From NCBI RefSeq assembly GCF_900111765.1, contig NZ_FOIB01000004.1, forward strand, positions 558,001-622,000: a DNA stretch of 64,000 nucleotides, in the 5' to 3' direction. Below, piece by piece: positions 48,851 to 64,000 of the stretch. The notes under the pieces are model-generated. The model was not told the origin of the DNA. It ran no database searches and saw only the letters and a list, made by a program, of their open reading frames with translations. This DNA is from Myxococcus fulvus (lineage in GTDB: Bacteria > Myxococcota > Myxococcia > Myxococcales > Myxococcaceae). Position numbers and translations under genes: made by a program. How positions within the stretch are numbered: the first letter of the stretch is position 1; each line of letters starts with the position of its first letter.

Positions 48851-51142
48851 ATGGAATCCCTTCGCGCGCTCTGCCTCGCCTGCCTGCTCGTGACGGGCGT
48901 GGCCACCGCCGCCCCCGTCATCCAGGTCCCCGAGGGCGGCCCGAGCGTCCCCGTCACCGCCAAGGGCACCCTGTGTGGCCCCGTGAGGGCCGGCTGGACG
49001 CTGTCGCCGGACGGACGCTCGCTCAAGCCTCCCGCGCGCGTGGAGCAGGATGACGCGCGCATCCTCGAGCTGAAGGTCGCGCCCACGGGTGGCCAGTGCG
49101 AGACGACGGAGGAGCGCGTCACCGTCATCGCCACCGGCGCCTTCCCGCGCGTGGACGCGGCGGGCACCAACTTCTTCCCCGACGAGGGCCGGGTGGAGCT
49201 GCGGGGCACGGGGCTCTCGCACGTGGGCGTCGCCTGGAGCGGCACGCCGCGCACGGTCGCCGAGCCGACGCTGATGGAGGGCCAGGACGTGTGCCTGACG
49301 CCGTCCGTGGAGCGGGGCCCGGGCAACTGCACGGTGCCGGTGGCGCGCGGGCTGCCCACGGACGCGGCGCTGTACTGGACGCCGCCGCATGGGCGCTGGG
49401 GCAAGGACGTCACCACGTTCGATGCGTCGGGCAACGTGGTGGACCCGGAGACCTTCCGCCTGCGCCCCGGGCGCGTGGTGCTCACCCAGCCGCTCATCCA
49501 GTCGGCGGGCGTGGACGTGTCGCGCGGGCCGGGCTTCGTGGCGCTGAGCCACTCGGAGGCGCTGGCGTCGGTGGACTGCGGTCCGGTGCGCTGCGAGGTG
49601 AACGAGGGCTCGGTGTCGCTGCGCAACGTGCCGGGCGTGGACGTCAGCGTGACGCTGCGGCTGAGGCTCGCGCCGCGCATCTACTTCGCGCGTGGAGAAG
49701 CGCTGGACCAGGTGCTGGTGGAGACGCTGCCGGTGCTCGCGTGTCCGCTGACGGCGGTGGACGGCACGGTGCTGCGCGACGCGGAGAACTCCGCGATGGT
49801 GGTCCGCCTGGACGTGTCCTGTCAGCACGACCCGCGCAAGCTGCTCTGGGCGATGAACGACCAGCGCGCCCGCGTGGAGCGCGTGGTGAAGGGCTCCGAC
49901 GGCACCTACGTGCTCCTGCGCACCGGGGGCACGTCCGAGCAGCAGGTCACCGTGAGCGCGCAGACGTCACGGGTGGAGGGCTCGGTGGTGGCGTCGGACA
50001 CGACGAAGACCCAGCCGTTGCCGGTGCCGCGTGCGTCGCTGGAGCTGGGAGACCAGGGCACCATCGACTTCATCCCCATCAACCGGCCCGCGGAGCTGCA
50101 CGTGGCGGCCAGCGGCGAGCAGGGGCGCTTCGTGCCGCGCCCCGTGGCGGGCGCGTACACCGTCACCACGCGCGACGGGACGACGTACGTGCAGGGCGAG
50201 CCCACCGCGGGCGGCTTCGTGTCGCTGCGCTTCGGGTACCAGCTCTCCACGCTGCCGGGGGAGCTGGCGACCACGGACCTGGTGGTCGTCACCGAGCGGG
50301 TGCAGCGCTCGGTGCGCGAGGCGAGCGTGCCCATCCGGGTGGAGAGCGTGGTGGAGCTGGTGTGCGCGGACAAGGACGGCAAGGACCGGGTGCTGGAGCC
50401 CAGCCGTCCGCACCGCATCGACTACGCCATGCGCAACTCCTGTCGGGTGGTCATCCACCGCGAGCGGCTCAAGCCCGAGCAGGGCGCGCAGGAGGTGGTG
50501 CTGCGCATCGGCGTCACCAAGGCGGACGGCTCGGCGCGTGGGGAGAGCCAGGTGGAGCAGCGCATGTTGCTGCGACCGCAGGGGGAGATGCGCACGATTC
50601 CGGTGCCGGGGCAGCTGGGCCAGTTCGACCGGATTCTGGTGCAGGTGTCGCTGGTGGCGGACGAGTCGCGCTATGCGCTGAGCACGTCGGACCGCTCGGG
50701 GCTGCCGTCGGCGCAGTGGACGGCCATCGTCAGCGGCGGGCGGCTGCGGCTGTACACGACGGCGACGATTCCGGCGGGTCTCTACCGGGCGACGGAGCCC
50801 AGCGGGCAGCTCATCCTCAACTTCGGCGTGGTGTCGCGTCTGGCGCTCTTGAATGACGAAGGTCAGGAGCGGCTGCTCGGCTTCGAGATGGGGCTGATGG
50901 GCATGGGGTTGATTCCCCAGTCCGGCGACATCGAGTTCCCGCCGACGCTGGCGGTGGTGATGGGGCTGAGCTTGCGAGTGCCCATCGGCCCGGGCGCGGC
51001 GGTGGGCGCGCAGGCGTGGGTGGCGCGCGAGTTCCGAGACGACATCACCCGCCGCTCGGACGGCTCCGTCATCGACTCGAGCCGCTGGTCCTTCATCTTC
51101 GGACCCAGCATCTCCGTCGGCAACGTGGGCTTCAACCTGTGA
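48851..51142 (+). CDS. Large exported protein of unknown function
   Basis: The 763-residue secreted protein starts MESLRALCLACLLVTGVATA with a clear signal peptide. The rest is beta-rich with at least eight Cys: CETTEERVTVIATGAFPRVD, GQDVCLTPSVERGPGNCTVP, VDCGPVRCEVNEGSVSLRN, LACPLTAVDGTVLRDAENSA, VVELVCADKDGKDRVLEPSR, RNSCRVVIHRERLKPEQG. It ends with strands (FGPSISVGNVGFNL) suggesting an outer-membrane-type terminus. No family is recognised, although large multi-Cys beta proteins of this style are common in myxobacteria. Unusually, GGAGGG abuts the ATG with no spacer. It converges with the hybrid kinase gene; a shared hairpin lies between. Confidence 0.8.
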   Translation: MESLRALCLACLLVTGVATAAPVIQVPEGGPSVPVTAKGTLCGPVRAGWTLSPDGRSLKPPARVEQDDARILELKVAPTGGQCETTEERVTVIATGAFPRVDAAGTNFFPDEGRVELRGTGLSHVGVAWSGTPRTVAEPTLMEGQDVCLTPSVERGPGNCTVPVARGLPTDAALYWTPPHGRWGKDVTTFDASGNVVDPETFRLRPGRVVLTQPLIQSAGVDVSRGPGFVALSHSEALASVDCGPVRCEVNEGSVSLRNVPGVDVSVTLRLRLAPRIYFARGEALDQVLVETLPVLACPLTAVDGTVLRDAENSAMVVRLDVSCQHDPRKLLWAMNDQRARVERVVKGSDGTYVLLRTGGTSEQQVTVSAQTSRVEGSVVASDTTKTQPLPVPRASLELGDQGTIDFIPINRPAELHVAASGEQGRFVPRPVAGAYTVTTRDGTTYVQGEPTAGGFVSLRFGYQLSTLPGELATTDLVVVTERVQRSVREASVPIRVESVVELVCADKDGKDRVLEPSRPHRIDYAMRNSCRVVIHRERLKPEQGAQEVVLRIGVTKADGSARGESQVEQRMLLRPQGEMRTIPVPGQLGQFDRILVQVSLVADESRYALSTSDRSGLPSAQWTAIVSGGRLRLYTTATIPAGLYRATEPSGQLILNFGVVSRLALLNDEGQERLLGFEMGLMGMGLIPQSGDIEFPPTLAVVMGLSLRVPIGPGAAVGAQAWVAREFRDDITRRSDGSVIDSSRWSFIFGPSISVGNVGFNL

Positions 51143-51163
51143 CGCGAGGGGCGTTCCCTCGCG
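51143..51163. terminator. Bidirectional hairpin between convergent genes
   Basis: CGCGAGGG-GCGTT-CCCTCGCG is an 8-bp stem directly after the plus-strand stop (51142) and 7 bp from the minus-strand stop (51170). It probably serves both genes. Confidence 0.55.
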
Positions 51164-51169
51164 CCCGCT

Positions 51170-53149
51170 TCAGCTCGCCGTGCGCGTCCCTGACTGCGTG
51201 TGGTGCACGCCCGGAGACTCCGTCTCGCGCGGCAGCCACACGTTGAAGGTGGAGCCCTGTCCCGGCACGCCCGGGGACTCCACCCAGATGCGGCCGCCGT
51301 GCTGCTCGACGATGCCCTGGCTGATGGTGAGCCCCAGGCCCAGTCCGCCGTACTTGCTGCCGTGCGCGCGGCCGAAGCGCTCGAAGATGAGCGCCTGCTT
51401 GTCCTTGGGAATCCCCACGCCGCTGTCCTGCACGGACAGGTGCACGCCCTCGCTCCCCTCCCCCGTCAGCCGCACCAGCACCGTCCCGCCCTCCGGCGAA
51501 TAACGGATGGCGTTGGACAAGAGGTTCGTCAGCACCTGGTCCAACCGCCCGCGGTCCCAGATGCCCTCCAGGTGCTCCGGCGTCTCCACCTGGATTTCGT
51601 GCCCCTGCGACAACACCGCCATGCGGTCGCGCGTCTCGTGCACCAGCTGGCTGAAGTCGAACCGCTCCAGCTCCAGCGACAGCCGCCCCGCCTGCAACCG
51701 GCTGATGTCCAGCAGGTCCTCGACCAGCTTCGCCATCCGGTCAATCTGACGGTTGATGATTTTCAGCGACTTGCCCGGCCCCGCCTCCGTCTCGCCCCCC
51801 AGCTTCAGGAGCGCCAGGTGCGCGTGGCCCTTGGCCGCCGCCAGCGGCGTGCGCAGCTCGTGGCTCGCCGCCGCCAGGAACGCGTCCTTCGCCTCGCTCG
51901 CCAGCCGCAGCGCCGTCTCCGCGCGCTGCCGCTCGGTGATGTCGCGCGCCACGGAGATGAACCGCCCGGGCCCCTCCGCCGCCGACACGAACTGGAGCAC
52001 CACCTCCACCGGCACCTCGCTGCCGTCCCGCCGCCGGTGTGTCGTGGAGTACGTCTGGCTGGGCAGCGTCCCGCTCACCAGCGGCGCCAGCAGCTTGCGG
52101 AAGCCCGCCTCGTCGAACGCGCCCTCCACCTCCAGCACCGACAGCCCCACCAGCTCATCCGTGGTGCTCGCCAGCTGCTTGGCCGCGCCCGCGTTGGCGT
52201 ACGTCAGCGTCAGCGAGTCCGGCGAGAACATCAGGACGCAGTCCAGCGTCGCGTCCAGCGTCATCTTGAAGCGCCCCAGCGCCTCCTCGGCGCGGCGCTT
52301 GTCGTCGATGTCCGTGGCCACCGCAATCCAGCCCACCACGTGGCCGGTTTCGTCCCGCTCCGGGACCGCGCGCGCCAGGTGCCAGCGATACACCCCGTCG
52401 AACCGGCGCAGGCGGAACTCGCGCTCCACCCGCTGGCTGGAGCGGATGGCCGTCTCCCACGCCTGCCGCATCTCCTCGCGGTCCACCGGGTGCACGAACT
52501 CCAGGAAGGTGCTCAAGGACAGCGGCTGCTCCTCGTGGATGCCCGTGTAGTCACGTCCCGCGCGGTTCGCGTACGTGAACGAGCCGTCCGCGCGCGCCGC
52601 CCACATCACCTCGGGCAGCGACTCGGTGAGCCGGCGGTAGCGCAGCTCGCTCTGGCGCTCCATCGCCTCGCGCTCGCGCTGACGCAGCATGGCCGCCTGT
52701 CGCTGGATTTGCTGTTCCTTGAGGAACAGGTCCACGAAGACGCTGACCTTCGAGCGGAGGATTTCCGGGTCGAAGGGCTTGAGCAGGTAGTCCACCGCGC
52801 CGTGCGCGTAGCCCTTGAAGATGTGGGCCGCGTCGCGGCTGAGCGCGGTGAGGAAGATGATGGGGATGGTGCGGGTGCGCTCGCGCTGCTTGATGAGCGT
52901 GGCCGTCTGGAACCCGTCCAGCCCCGGCATCTGCACGTCCATCAGGATGACGGCGAAGTCGCGCTGCAAAAGGAACTTGAGCGCTTCCTCGCCGCTCGTC
53001 GCCTTGACGAGCTCCTGCCCCAACGGCTCGAGGATGGCCTCCAGCGCCAGCAGGTTGGACGGGTGGTCGTCCACCATCAGGATGCTCGCCCTGGAACGGG
53101 TGCTGCTGTCCTGCGGGCGTTCGGCGGAGATGTGTTCGCTAGGCGTCAT
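51170..53149 (-). CDS. Hybrid histidine kinase: receiver, two PAS, kinase core
   Basis: The 659-residue soluble kinase has an N-terminal receiver domain (SILMVDDHPSNLLALEAILE; phospho-Asp 71 in VILMDVQMPGLDGF; Lys near 125 in YLLKPFD). A coiled coil follows, then PAS 1 (RLTESLPEVMWAARADGSFT), PAS 2 (TLDATLDCVLMFSPDSLTLT) with PAC-like turns (VARDITERQR), then HisKA with [20 protein letters not shown] and HATPase with NLLSNAIRYSPEGG, VQDSGVGIPKD and GGLGLGLTISQGIVEQHGG. A receiver before the sensor part is typical of proteins that relay an upstream phosphosignal into a second kinase. It lies 122 bp downstream of the giant hybrid kinase in the same direction, so the two may form a phosphorelay; that is inference. 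Confidence 0.93.
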   Translation of the reverse strand: MTPSEHISAERPQDSSTRSRASILMVDDHPSNLLALEAILEPLGQELVKATSGEEALKFLLQRDFAVILMDVQMPGLDGFQTATLIKQRERTRTIPIIFLTALSRDAAHIFKGYAHGAVDYLLKPFDPEILRSKVSVFVDLFLKEQQIQRQAAMLRQREREAMERQSELRYRRLTESLPEVMWAARADGSFTYANRAGRDYTGIHEEQPLSLSTFLEFVHPVDREEMRQAWETAIRSSQRVEREFRLRRFDGVYRWHLARAVPERDETGHVVGWIAVATDIDDKRRAEEALGRFKMTLDATLDCVLMFSPDSLTLTYANAGAAKQLASTTDELVGLSVLEVEGAFDEAGFRKLLAPLVSGTLPSQTYSTTHRRRDGSEVPVEVVLQFVSAAEGPGRFISVARDITERQRAETALRLASEAKDAFLAAASHELRTPLAAAKGHAHLALLKLGGETEAGPGKSLKIINRQIDRMAKLVEDLLDISRLQAGRLSLELERFDFSQLVHETRDRMAVLSQGHEIQVETPEHLEGIWDRGRLDQVLTNLLSNAIRYSPEGGTVLVRLTGEGSEGVHLSVQDSGVGIPKDKQALIFERFGRAHGSKYGGLGLGLTISQGIVEQHGGRIWVESPGVPGQGSTFNVWLPRETESPGVHHTQSGTRTAS

Positions 53150-53271
53150 TGAAATAGGAGCAAGGTATGCCCCGACCGTTTACTGGCCGGACAGGCTAGG
53201 CGCGGCCCCCGCCGGTCAAAAGCCCGGCAAAGACGAGTCGTGCGCTAGCCATCACTCGGACCCTCTCTTCG

Positions 53272-60693
<7,422 letters not shown>

Positions 60694-60894
60694 GAGGAGA
60701 ACCCTTCTGAGCTGGATGAACGCCGCGAGCCGAGACCTCGCGGCGGACGGGCGGAAGCGAATCTCCTGTGAGTTCGCGGGCTTGTCGAATCAAAGCCCCA
60801 CCACCCCAGGTGATTTGTCGCTTACTGAACTTCGAGCCCGGGCGATGGATACCGCGCGTGAAACACGCGGGACCCACAGCCTCTGTCCAACATG

Positions 60895-61785
60895 TCAGGG
60901 CGGCGGCGCCGTGCAGGGAAAACCGTCGCAGCCCTGGACATAGAGAGCCCGACCGGAGAGCCGGCGAGCGGGGGCCAGCGCGCGGCCCTCGGGCACGGGA
61001 GCGCGCTCCCCCGTCCGCACATCGAGCGAGAACGACGGCGCCCCGGTCGGGGAACAGCCGATCATCAACTGCTCGGGTGCGTCCAACCACCACATCGTCT
61101 CCACCTGGCAGGGGACGTCGAGGGGGCGGTGGGAGAGGGAGCGGGTGTCGTAGACGCGGAGGTGGCCGTCGGAGAGCACGGCGGCCAGCACCCCACCGGC
61201 GCCCACGGTGAGCCGGGCGGTGGACGCGGGGACCAGGGTCTGCGCGAGCACGGAGCCGCTGGAGGAGACGGAGACGAGCTGCCCGGAGGCATCGAGGGCG
61301 AGCATGCCGTGCGCGTGTCCGGCGAGGGCGATGGGCTGGAAGTCGCCCATGGGGACGAGCGTGGCGCCGTCCTCGCGCAGGAGGCGGCCTCCGGCGGAGA
61401 GCCACAGGTGGTTGTCCGCGTCGAAGGCGATGGCGAGCGCGCCGGTGAGGTCATGGCGCGTGGAGGCGTCCTTGGGGCCGCAGGTGGCGACGGAGTGGGC
61501 GCCGAAGACGGCGGCGCGGGAGGCATCGGGGGAGACGGCCCAGCCGAGCCGGGCCTCGGGGTGGGCCTTGGAGAGGCAGTGGTTGAGGGCGCCGAAGTTC
61601 GGGTCCGTCGTGGGGGAGGACACGAGGTAGGGCAGGCTGGTGGTGGCGACGTAGAGGAGCAGGCCCAGGGAGACGGCGGAGGCGAGGGTCAGGGGCCAGG
61701 GCCTGAGGCTGCGCGCGCGGGTGTTCCTGGCGGGAGCACGCGCGTTCTTCCTTCCCGTGGTCACCGCGCTCTCGCGTCCGCTCAA
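60895..61785 (-). CDS. Membrane-anchored beta-propeller-like protein
   Basis: About 296 residues. From the TTG at 61785 (GAGGAG just upstream) there is a basic N-terminus (RKNARAPARNTRARSLRPWP) followed by one TM helix (LTLASAVSLGLLLYVATTSL). The rest is a chain of short strands in propeller style: AIAFDADNHLWLSAGGRLLR, GHAHGMLALDASGQLVSVSS, VGAGGVLAAVLSDGHLRVYD, CQVETMWWLDAPEQLMIGCS and ALYVQGCDGFPCTAP at the end. Signal-anchor topology with most of the protein outside the cytoplasm is likely. No family is recognised; a role beside the giant kinase gene, 201 bp downstream in the same direction, is possible but unsupported. Confidence 0.72.
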   Translation of the reverse strand: MSGRESAVTTGRKNARAPARNTRARSLRPWPLTLASAVSLGLLLYVATTSLPYLVSSPTTDPNFGALNHCLSKAHPEARLGWAVSPDASRAAVFGAHSVATCGPKDASTRHDLTGALAIAFDADNHLWLSAGGRLLREDGATLVPMGDFQPIALAGHAHGMLALDASGQLVSVSSSGSVLAQTLVPASTARLTVGAGGVLAAVLSDGHLRVYDTRSLSHRPLDVPCQVETMWWLDAPEQLMIGCSPTGAPSFSLDVRTGERAPVPEGRALAPARRLSGRALYVQGCDGFPCTAPPP

Positions 61786-61958
61786 GGTGACTCCTCGCTG
61801 CCTCGCGCCGCCCGGCCCTACGCATAGCGCCCGGCCCACTGCTGGGCCACTCCCCCCGAGGTGCATCCCAGCACATCACGGAATCGGCATGGATGCTCGC
61901 CTGCTTCGTGAGGGAACCATGAGGAACACGGTTCGAACCGCGTGGAATCTTCGCGCGG

Positions 61959-64000
61959 ATGAAGAACCTGGCTGTGTTTCAGCTCGCGCGGGTGTGCGGT
62001 GTCATCGGAGCCCTGGTGGGCGTGGCCTGTGCGACCGAGGCGCGAGCGGAGGAGGCCACGGGCATCATCGTAGGCAAGGTGGTGGACGCGGTGAGCAAGT
62101 TGCCCGTGCCGGACGTGGTGGTGACGGCCACGGCACCGGAGTTGGTGGGCGAGCAGACCGTCGTGACCCGAGTGGATGGCACCTACCGCATCCCGCAGGT
62201 GCCGCCAGGGACCTATACCCTTCTCTTCGAGACGGAGCTGTACCGCCCCCTCCGTCGAACCGAGGTCCGCAAGCTCGCGGGGCAGGAACTCCGGGTCGAT
62301 GTCCTGCTCGAGAAGGAGTCACCCAGTGACGAAAGAGAAGGCTGTTACTTCCTCGTCTCCGACGTCACGAGCGCCGGCATGTCGACAGAGCTGTTCCCGG
62401 AGTTGATTTCCAGCGTCCTGACACAACGCCCAGCGATGGGACGACAAGCCATGCGAACGCTGGATGGTTTTCTCGTCCTGGCATCGAACATGGTGGAGAC
62501 GCGTCGGGGTAGCACGTTGCTGGGCACGGCACCCTGGGAGAATGAGTACCTCCTGGATGGCCTGTCCACGCGTGACGCCGTGACGGGATTCAACGCGCTC
62601 CCGCTCAGCCTGGAACTCCTCCAGGACGCAACGGTGTTCACCCATGGAATCAGGGCGCGGTACGGCCGTGCGACAGGAGTCGTCGTTGAACAAAGCTCCA
62701 TCTCTGGCTCCAACGAGTACAGCGGCACCGCCTTCGCGGAGTGGGTCCCTGGCGTGCTGGCGGAGCGGGGGCCCGTGAAAAGCAGGGCTGGGGAGCGCCC
62801 CTCGCGACACTCCGTCTTCAACCAAGGAGCGTTCGGAGCGACGCTCCGGGGCGGCCTCATCAAGGACCACTTGTGGTTCTTCATGGGGGTGGTCCCAGCT
62901 CTCACCCGGGTGGAGCGGACACCCGAGGAGCACGCTGGCGGGGGGCGGTCGTTCATCGACCATCGACAGGTCCAGGCGCTGGGAAGGTTGACCTACCTCT
63001 TCAACTACGACCACGACCTCTCCTTGATGGCTGTGACTGCCCCCTCCACTTCCCGATGGCAGGACATCGATTCGACGCAACAAGAAGTGGACCGCGAGAC
63101 TTCGCGGGTGGCGCTCGATTACAGAGGCGCATTCTTCGAAAAGAAGCTGCTGGTGGATGCCCACGCCGCATGGATGAGCCAGAGCGTGATGCCCCTGAGG
63201 CCACCTCGCGAGCACCGGGAGGATGAAGAGCGGCTGTCGGCATGTGGCGCTTCTTATGACGACGCACATCTGGGCTGCGCAGCCCACGACCAGGCGACGA
63301 ACCGATATCAAGCCTCGGTCGCGGCTGCGTACTCCGGTGATTTCTCGGGTGGGTCTCACCTCCTGAGGGCGGGGGTGGAGGTCGAGCGGCTCGTCCACGA
63401 TTGGGAGCGTGGCGGCCAGGAGGCGACTTCACGTCTTCAGACCCACGCTGGGTTCGCGAGCGCCTATCTCCAGGACACCTGGAGCCCCTCGGACTGGCTC
63501 ACCTTCAATGCCGGGCTCCGCTACGACACCCAATCCGTGGGCGGTCGGATTCACGGCGGAGACGCGACATCACATCTGCTGTCACCACGCCTTGGCGTCA
63601 CGATGGCTTCGACGGGATGGGACCAACTGCGCATCTTCGGGAACTACGCGAGGTATCACGGGCGTGTTCCACTCGGCTTGTTGCGCCCCCATCCGAGCAC
63701 CGAGAGGGGCGTGACGAATGTCCGGCTGGACTCTTCGCTGACACCTCCCTCCACCACGGAGTTCGTGACGGGGCTCGAGTTCGCAGCCGATTCCGATACT
63801 TCCGTGAGCGTTTTCCATGCGCGCCGCATGAGGACCACGGGACTCGTGCTCAGTCAGGACACTGAGCGAGGAGCCCCCGTACTCGTCAATCCGGGACGGG
63901 GCCTGGGCGCAAACCTCCCGGCACCTCGGAGCAGACATGACTCGGTGACACTCGAGGTGGATCGCAACTTCAATGACAACTGGTCCATGCTGCTCGCCTA
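61959..64000 (+). CDS. TonB-dependent receptor, cut by window edge
   Basis: 680 codons are visible and the frame is open to the last base. ATG 61959 starts MKNLAVFQLARVCGVIGALV with a signal peptide. An N-terminal carboxypeptidase regulatory domain follows (TGIIVGKVVDAVSKLPVPDV, then TRVDGTYRIPQVPPGTYTLL). A plug-like region comes next (MGRQAMRTLDGFLVLASNMV, then AGMSTELFPELI ... ARYGRATGVVV) and barrel strands (GYSGDFSGGSHLLRAGVEVE; YLQDTWSPSDWLTFNAGLRY). Such CarboxypepD_reg plus TonB receptor combinations (Oar-like) are typical of myxobacteria. The start lies 92 bp after the divergent promoter side of the neighbouring gene; no good RBS is seen. Codon choice has more A and T third bases (AAC, GAT, TCT, AGA) than neighbours, a mild sign of recent acquisition or relaxed selection. 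Confidence 0.88.
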   Translation, partial: MKNLAVFQLARVCGVIGALVGVACATEARAEEATGIIVGKVVDAVSKLPVPDVVVTATAPELVGEQTVVTRVDGTYRIPQVPPGTYTLLFETELYRPLRRTEVRKLAGQELRVDVLLEKESPSDEREGCYFLVSDVTSAGMSTELFPELISSVLTQRPAMGRQAMRTLDGFLVLASNMVETRRGSTLLGTAPWENEYLLDGLSTRDAVTGFNALPLSLELLQDATVFTHGIRARYGRATGVVVEQSSISGSNEYSGTAFAEWVPGVLAERGPVKSRAGERPSRHSVFNQGAFGATLRGGLIKDHLWFFMGVVPALTRVERTPEEHAGGGRSFIDHRQVQALGRLTYLFNYDHDLSLMAVTAPSTSRWQDIDSTQQEVDRETSRVALDYRGAFFEKKLLVDAHAAWMSQSVMPLRPPREHREDEERLSACGASYDDAHLGCAAHDQATNRYQASVAAAYSGDFSGGSHLLRAGVEVERLVHDWERGGQEATSRLQTHAGFASAYLQDTWSPSDWLTFNAGLRYDTQSVGGRIHGGDATSHLLSPRLGVTMASTGWDQLRIFGNYARYHGRVPLGLLRPHPSTERGVTNVRLDSSLTPPSTTEFVTGLEFAADSDTSVSVFHARRMRTTGLVLSQDTERGAPVLVNPGRGLGANLPAPRSRHDSVTLEVDRNFNDNWSMLLA

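Noticed and set aside
53211..53228. GCCGG/CCGGC hairpin between the two hybrid kinase genes as a terminator
   Set aside because: A 5-bp stem is expected by chance in sequence of this composition; co-transcription cannot be excluded from it.
61925..61945. tRNA T-arm-like phrase GGTTCGAACC
   Set aside because: It is a palindrome with no acceptor stem, anticodon arm or CCA end around it.

Overview
The window is about 69% G+C by eye. It is dense with chemotaxis-type receptors, hybrid histidine kinases, a Ras-like GTPase paired with a kinase, PilT-type ATPases, TonB-dependent receptors and many secreted lipoproteins carrying Asp/Ala/Gly spacers, Cys-rich tails or carboxypeptidase-regulatory-like repeats. 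This combination points to a myxobacterium (Myxococcota, probably Myxococcaceae or Archangiaceae). No rRNA, tRNA, CRISPR array, prophage or complete insertion sequence is visible, so this looks like ordinary chromosome.

Layout. 0-2.6 kb (minus): an MmcQ/YjbR-type protein cut by the window edge, a methyl-accepting chemotaxis protein and thiL. 2.6-8.0 kb (minus): three exported proteins, namely a beta-propeller-like lipoprotein, a 630-residue protein ending in a Hint (intein-like) domain, and a CxxCH/Cys-rich lipoprotein. 8.4-9.8 kb (minus): a VOC protein/ArsR/AHSA1 operon with a convincing promoter and overlapping operator palindromes. 9.9-12.8 kb (minus): an NYN-domain protein and a translationally coupled GTPase plus PocR-domain histidine kinase. 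13.1-18.5 kb (plus): two GNAT acetyltransferases flank two tandem PilT-type ATPases and an unknown gene. One of the ATPases is heavily modified. 18.5-21.8 kb (minus): a three-gene exported cassette containing a zincin metalloprotease. 22.2-24.1 kb (plus): a leucine-rich-repeat protein whose 3' end overlaps map (minus).

24.9-34.6 kb holds more lipoproteins, a 1088-residue repeat protein, a LysR HTH domain with no effector domain, a TonB-dependent receptor and a tandem pair of paralogous lipoproteins. 34.6-38.5 kb (minus): a DinG-type helicase, then a translationally coupled pair made of a zinc-ribbon membrane protein and a site-2 protease. 38.7-46.5 kb: lipoproteins, a HAD phosphatase, a histone-H1-like basic protein, an EF-hand lipoprotein, a diacylglycerol/lipid kinase and a repeat protein ending in a PDZ domain. 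46.5-51.1 kb: hrcA, an EamA transporter and a large exported protein.

51.2-60.7 kb (minus) is the most striking block. A 2473-residue hybrid histidine kinase carries an N-terminal array of 16 HAMP-like units, 14 of them near-identical 92-residue (276 bp) tandem repeats of the type known from fungal group III (Nik1/Os-1) kinases, followed by GAF, kinase core and three receiver domains. A second hybrid kinase lies just downstream. The window ends with a membrane-anchored protein and a TonB-dependent receptor that runs off the right edge.

The genes do not form one pathway. The recurring themes are signal transduction (receptor, three kinases, GTPase) and envelope or secreted proteins. Starts are often uncertain because ribosome-binding sites are weak and high G+C leaves long open frames in every phase.
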